Origin: Pseudomonas sp. PA15(2017) | GTDB lineage: Bacteria; Pseudomonadota; Gammaproteobacteria; Pseudomonadales; Pseudomonadaceae | Length of the DNA stretch: 45,095 bases | Assembly (NCBI RefSeq): GCF_001945395.1 | Contig: NZ_MSXV01000051.1 | Span: forward strand, 1-45,095 | Direction: 5' to 3' | Shown here: positions 42,126 through 45,095 of the stretch, piece after piece | Position numbering within the stretch: the stretch's first letter is position 1 | Layout: every line of letters begins with the position of its first letter | Notes under the pieces: generated by a model | What the model was told of the DNA's origin: nothing | Seen by the model: the letters and a program-made list of their open reading frames with translations, nothing else | The model's database searches: none | Translations under genes and position numbers: made by a program

Positions 42126-45095
42126 ATGGACGTTCGCAGCCCCTTCTTCCAGAACATTGCCCTGATCCTCGCCGGCGTGATGTTTCTCAACCCCATCGCG
42201 GCCACCGCGGCGCAACTGACCGTCGACGCCCAGGCGGGCGGCAATACCAGCCTCGACCGGGCCGGCAATGGCGTGCCCATCGTCAACATCGCCACGCCCA
42301 CTGGCAGTGGCCTGTCGCACAACAAATTCACCGACTACAACGTCGGCGGGCAGGGGCTGATCCTCAACAACGCCACCGAGCGGCTGCAGAGTACCCAGCA
42401 GGGCGGCATCATCGTCGGCAACCCTAATCTGCAAGGGAGTGCGGCAGGCGTCATCCTCAACGAAGTGACCGGCAGCAACCGCAGCCAGCTCCAGGGCTAC
42501 ACGGAAGTGGCCGGGCAGGCTGCACATGTCATCGTTGCCAACCCCCACGGCATCACCTGCGACGGTTGTGGCTTTATCAACACCCCGCGCGCGACCCTGA
42601 GCAGCGGCGCTCCAGTTGTAAACAACGGCCGTTTACAGGGCTTCGACGTCAATGGCGGCGACATCGCCATCCAAGGCGCCGGCCTCAATGCCAGTAATGT
42701 CGACCAGTTCGACCTGATCACTCGCAGCGCGCAGATCAATGCCGAAATCCACGCCAAACGCCTGAACGTCATCGCCGGTCGCAATGAAGTGGACATCGCC
42801 ACCCTGCAGGCCACTGCCAAGGCCGATGACGGTTCCACGCAGCCCCAGTTGGCCATCGACAGCTCTGCACTGGGCGGCATGTATGCGGGCGCGATCCGCT
42901 TGATGGGTACCGAAGCGGGCGTGGGCGTGAAACTGGCGGGCGACATGGCGACCAGTGCCGGGGATATTCAGATAGATGCCAACGGGCAGTTGACCCTCAA
43001 TAATGCGGCGGCCAGCGGGCAGATCGTGGCACGCGCCAAGAGCGTTGAAACCCAGGGGCCGGTGTACGCCGGGACCCAGCTCGATGTTCAGGCCAGGGAG
43101 AGCCTAGTGAACCGCGGTAGCCTGGCTGCTCGCGATCGGGTCGAGCTGACTGGCAGCGCCAGCTTGACCAACGAGGGGCATGTCGAAGCGGGCGTGAATG
43201 GCGACGACAGCCGCAATGACGTGGGCAGCGTCGTGCTCGCGGGCAAGCAGATACGTAACGCGGGCAGCGTGGTTGCAAACCGTGATCTGCAGGTAGATGC
43301 CAAAGGCTTGCTGGATAACCGTGACGGTCGCCTGCTGGCGCGACGTGACCTGACCATCGGCAGCGATGGTGTGGACAACCGCAGCGGTAGGCTGCTCGCT
43401 GAGGGCGCTCAGCGCCTGGCGGCCGGGGCTCTGGATAATCGTACTGGCCAAGTGGCTGCCAATGCCGCGCTGCATCTGCAAGCCGATAGCCTGGATAACC
43501 GGGCCGGGAACATTTCCAGCCTCACCACGGCACGTATCGATAGCCAAACTGTGGACAATAGCGATGGCGGCCGGCTGCTGGCTGGTGATTTGCGCCTCGA
43601 TGCCGGGCAACTGCTCAACCGCGCCCAAGGGCAGGTACATGGCGAACGCAGCGTGCGCCTCGATGGCGGCCAGGTGGATAACAGTGGCGGCAGGCTTTCC
43701 AGTGCTGGCGATCTGCATGTCGAGCTGGCAGCGCGACAAGGCAATGCCACGTTCGACGGTAGCCTGGACAATGTCGGGGGGGTAATCGGCAGTGACGGCC
43801 GTTTGGCAATCGGCGCCACACGTATCGATAACCGTCAGGGCGAGGTGTCCGGCCACAGCCTGCAGCTGTCCAGCGAAGGTACGCTGGGCAATCAGGGTGG
43901 ACGCATTCTGAGCGATGTCGATCTGCACCTGCGCAGCGCCGACCTGAGCAACGAGCAGGGCCTGCTCTCGGCCGGCACAATACTGGATATCGGTGCCCGA
44001 CAGGTGCTCAATCGCCAGGGCAGGATTCTGACCGAGGGTGCATTGCTGCTCAACGCCAGCGGCCTTGACCAGCACGACGGCGTGTTGGCGGGGCAAAAAA
44101 GCCTCAGCCTCGATCTGCAAGGCGGCGCGTTGAACAACGACGGCGGCCTGCTCAATACCCCCGGCGCGTTGTTGCTCGCCAACCTGGGTGCAGTCAGCAA
44201 CCGCAGCGGGGAAATCTCCAGCGCCCAGGGCTTCACCCTGGCAGCCGAACGCCTGGACAACAGTGGCGGCCGGTTGCTTTCGGAGCAGGGACTCGTGCTC
44301 CGCATTCAAGGCACCCTGCTCAATCTCGCGGGATTGGTCAGCGCCAGGGGCCTGGAACTGTCCGCGAGTCGCCTGGATAACGCAGCGGGACGCCTGCTCA
44401 GCCAGGCCGGGTTGAATGCCCGGGTCGAGCAATTGGATCAGCAGGGCGGTGCGTTGTCGGCGGAGCGGGGGCTGAGCCTCAGCGGCAACGTGCTGGACAA
44501 TCGTAACGGTCGGATCACTGCTAATGATGACCTGACCCTGATGGTCGAACGTATCGACAATCGTGGTGGTGAAGTAGCCGGGCAAACGGTCGTTGCGGTG
44601 AGTGGCCAGCACTTGGACAACAGCGCAGGACGCCTCATCGCCAATACCGACTTGACGCTGGGCTTGCAGGCCGGGCGCTTCGGTGAGGGCACGCTGCGCA
44701 ACGAGCAGGGCGTGCTTTCCGCTGGCGAGCGGTTGCAGGGCAGCACGGGCCATGCGTTCAACCATCAGGGCCGTATCGAGGCGAGGGGGGCGCTCGACCT
44801 GCAGGTCGGTCAACTGGACAATCGCCAGGGGCGGCTGTTCGGCGCACAGAGCCTGAGTCTGCAAGCCGCTCAGGTCGATGGTACGGGGGGGTATATCACT
44901 GCCCAAGGACCGCTGCTGCTCAAGGCAACGAGTCTGGTACAGCAAGGCGGTGAACTCTCCAGTCAGGACAGCCTCAGCCTCGATCTGCAAGGTGGCGCGT
45001 TGAACAACGACGGCGGCTTGCTCAACACCCCCGGTGCGTTGCTGCTCACCAACCTGGGTGCAGTCAGCAACCGCAGCGGGGAGATTTCCAGCCAA
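42126..45095 (+). CDS. Filamentous haemagglutinin/CdiA-type exoprotein (TpsA), 5' part only
   Basis: The frame is open for 990 codons from ATG 42126 to the window end with no stop. A signal peptide ends NPIAATAA (cleavage after A29). The TPS secretion domain follows (about 30-270), with NPHGI at 139-143 and C145-x2-C148 in GITCDGCGF, a variant of the NPNGI motif recognised by TpsB. From about residue 330 the protein is a series of roughly 20-residue beta-helix repeats with LDN-x2-G-x-L and NRSGRL-type cores. CdiA and other adhesins begin this way; a C-terminal toxin and an immunity gene, if any, lie beyond the window. GGAG lies nine bases before the ATG. Composition is rich in Gly, Asn, Ser and Leu. 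Confidence 0.93.
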   Translation, partial: MDVRSPFFQNIALILAGVMFLNPIAATAAQLTVDAQAGGNTSLDRAGNGVPIVNIATPTGSGLSHNKFTDYNVGGQGLILNNATERLQSTQQGGIIVGNPNLQGSAAGVILNEVTGSNRSQLQGYTEVAGQAAHVIVANPHGITCDGCGFINTPRATLSSGAPVVNNGRLQGFDVNGGDIAIQGAGLNASNVDQFDLITRSAQINAEIHAKRLNVIAGRNEVDIATLQATAKADDGSTQPQLAIDSSALGGMYAGAIRLMGTEAGVGVKLAGDMATSAGDIQIDANGQLTLNNAAASGQIVARAKSVETQGPVYAGTQLDVQARESLVNRGSLAARDRVELTGSASLTNEGHVEAGVNGDDSRNDVGSVVLAGKQIRNAGSVVANRDLQVDAKGLLDNRDGRLLARRDLTIGSDGVDNRSGRLLAEGAQRLAAGALDNRTGQVAANAALHLQADSLDNRAGNISSLTTARIDSQTVDNSDGGRLLAGDLRLDAGQLLNRAQGQVHGERSVRLDGGQVDNSGGRLSSAGDLHVELAARQGNATFDGSLDNVGGVIGSDGRLAIGATRIDNRQGEVSGHSLQLSSEGTLGNQGGRILSDVDLHLRSADLSNEQGLLSAGTILDIGARQVLNRQGRILTEGALLLNASGLDQHDGVLAGQKSLSLDLQGGALNNDGGLLNTPGALLLANLGAVSNRSGEISSAQGFTLAAERLDNSGGRLLSEQGLVLRIQGTLLNLAGLVSARGLELSASRLDNAAGRLLSQAGLNARVEQLDQQGGALSAERGLSLSGNVLDNRNGRITANDDLTLMVERIDNRGGEVAGQTVVAVSGQHLDNSAGRLIANTDLTLGLQAGRFGEGTLRNEQGVLSAGERLQGSTGHAFNHQGRIEARGALDLQVGQLDNRQGRLFGAQSLSLQAAQVDGTGGYITAQGPLLLKATSLVQQGGELSSQDSLSLDLQGGALNNDGGLLNTPGALLLTNLGAVSNRSGEISSQ
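44101..44223 (+). repeat. Long-period direct repeat in tpsA, copy 1
   Basis: This stretch, encoding LSLDLQGGALNNDGGLLNTP and the next 20 or so residues, recurs at 44971 with about eight mismatches by eye, most of them silent. The spacing is exactly 870 bp, or 290 codons. Confidence 0.85.
44971..45095 (+). repeat. Long-period direct repeat in tpsA, copy 2 (runs to window end)
   Basis: The second copy of the 44101 repeat; it differs in the last three bases and is cut by the window edge, so its length and the copy number are unknown. Confidence 0.85.

Noticed and set aside
43104..45095. A 663-codon minus-strand open frame under tpsA
   Set aside because: It mirrors the repeats of the exoprotein frame, which has a signal peptide, secretion domain and partner gene.

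Overview
The window is high-GC DNA that reads as a Pseudomonas chromosome. The evidence is the protein types (hut genes with a GntR-type HutC, PlsB, a TriC-like RND pump, Tct and TRAP uptake systems, a TpsB/TpsA pair) and the Pseudomonas-style REP/REPIN palindromes (TGTGGGAGCG... / TGTAGGAGC...) between genes. The species cannot be fixed from sequence alone.

Layout. 1-307: the last 34 codons of an IS481-type transposase cut by the window edge, a half REP, and the leader of the next operon. 308-3995: a three-subunit molybdenum hydroxylase (2Fe-2S, FAD and Mo subunits, ATGA overlaps), most like the PaoABC aldehyde oxidoreductases. 3973-5891: an EamA exporter diverging from a LysR regulator. 5892-13561 (minus strand): a histidine-utilisation operon hutI-hutG-yjiH-type membrane protein-hutU-hutH-hutC. 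HutG is the arginase-fold formimidoylglutamase, and two perfect TGTATATACA palindromes lie upstream of hutI. 13699-14070: a GFA-domain protein. 14129-19057: a TetR regulator diverging from a lipoprotein membrane-fusion protein and an RND pump. 19058-19745: a repeat-rich spacer with a nested inverted-repeat element and REPs. 19746-24220 (minus strand): a DUF4197 protein, a peptidoglycan-binding lipoprotein and plsB.

24768-39938 looks like a catabolic island for sugar acids, their lactones or related carboxylates. One operon has a small ORF, a cytochrome b561-like protein, a GntP permease and an SMP-30 lactonase. A second, on the minus strand, is tctC-tctB-tctA-lysR. A third, divergent from it, has a small membrane ORF, a PdxA-type dehydrogenase, TRAP dctQ-dctM-dctP, a YncE-like propeller, a second dctP and a COG3618 amidohydrolase/lactonase. 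That makes three transporter families and three extracytoplasmic receptors (one TctC, two DctP) in 15 kb, with a pair of inverted LysR-type boxes in the shared tctC/pdxA promoter region. The substrate cannot be named from sequence.

39939-45095: a second, shorter copy of the repeat pair seen at 19 kb, then a two-partner secretion system: a TpsB/CdiB-type outer-membrane transporter and the first 990 codons of a very large filamentous-haemagglutinin/CdiA-type exoprotein that runs off the window end.

No rRNA, tRNA, CRISPR array or prophage was seen. The least ordinary signals are the nested inverted-repeat element at 19 kb with its short counterpart at 39.9 kb, short upstream ORFs overlapping the next gene's start at four places, the three-transporter island, and the long-period repeat in the exoprotein gene.
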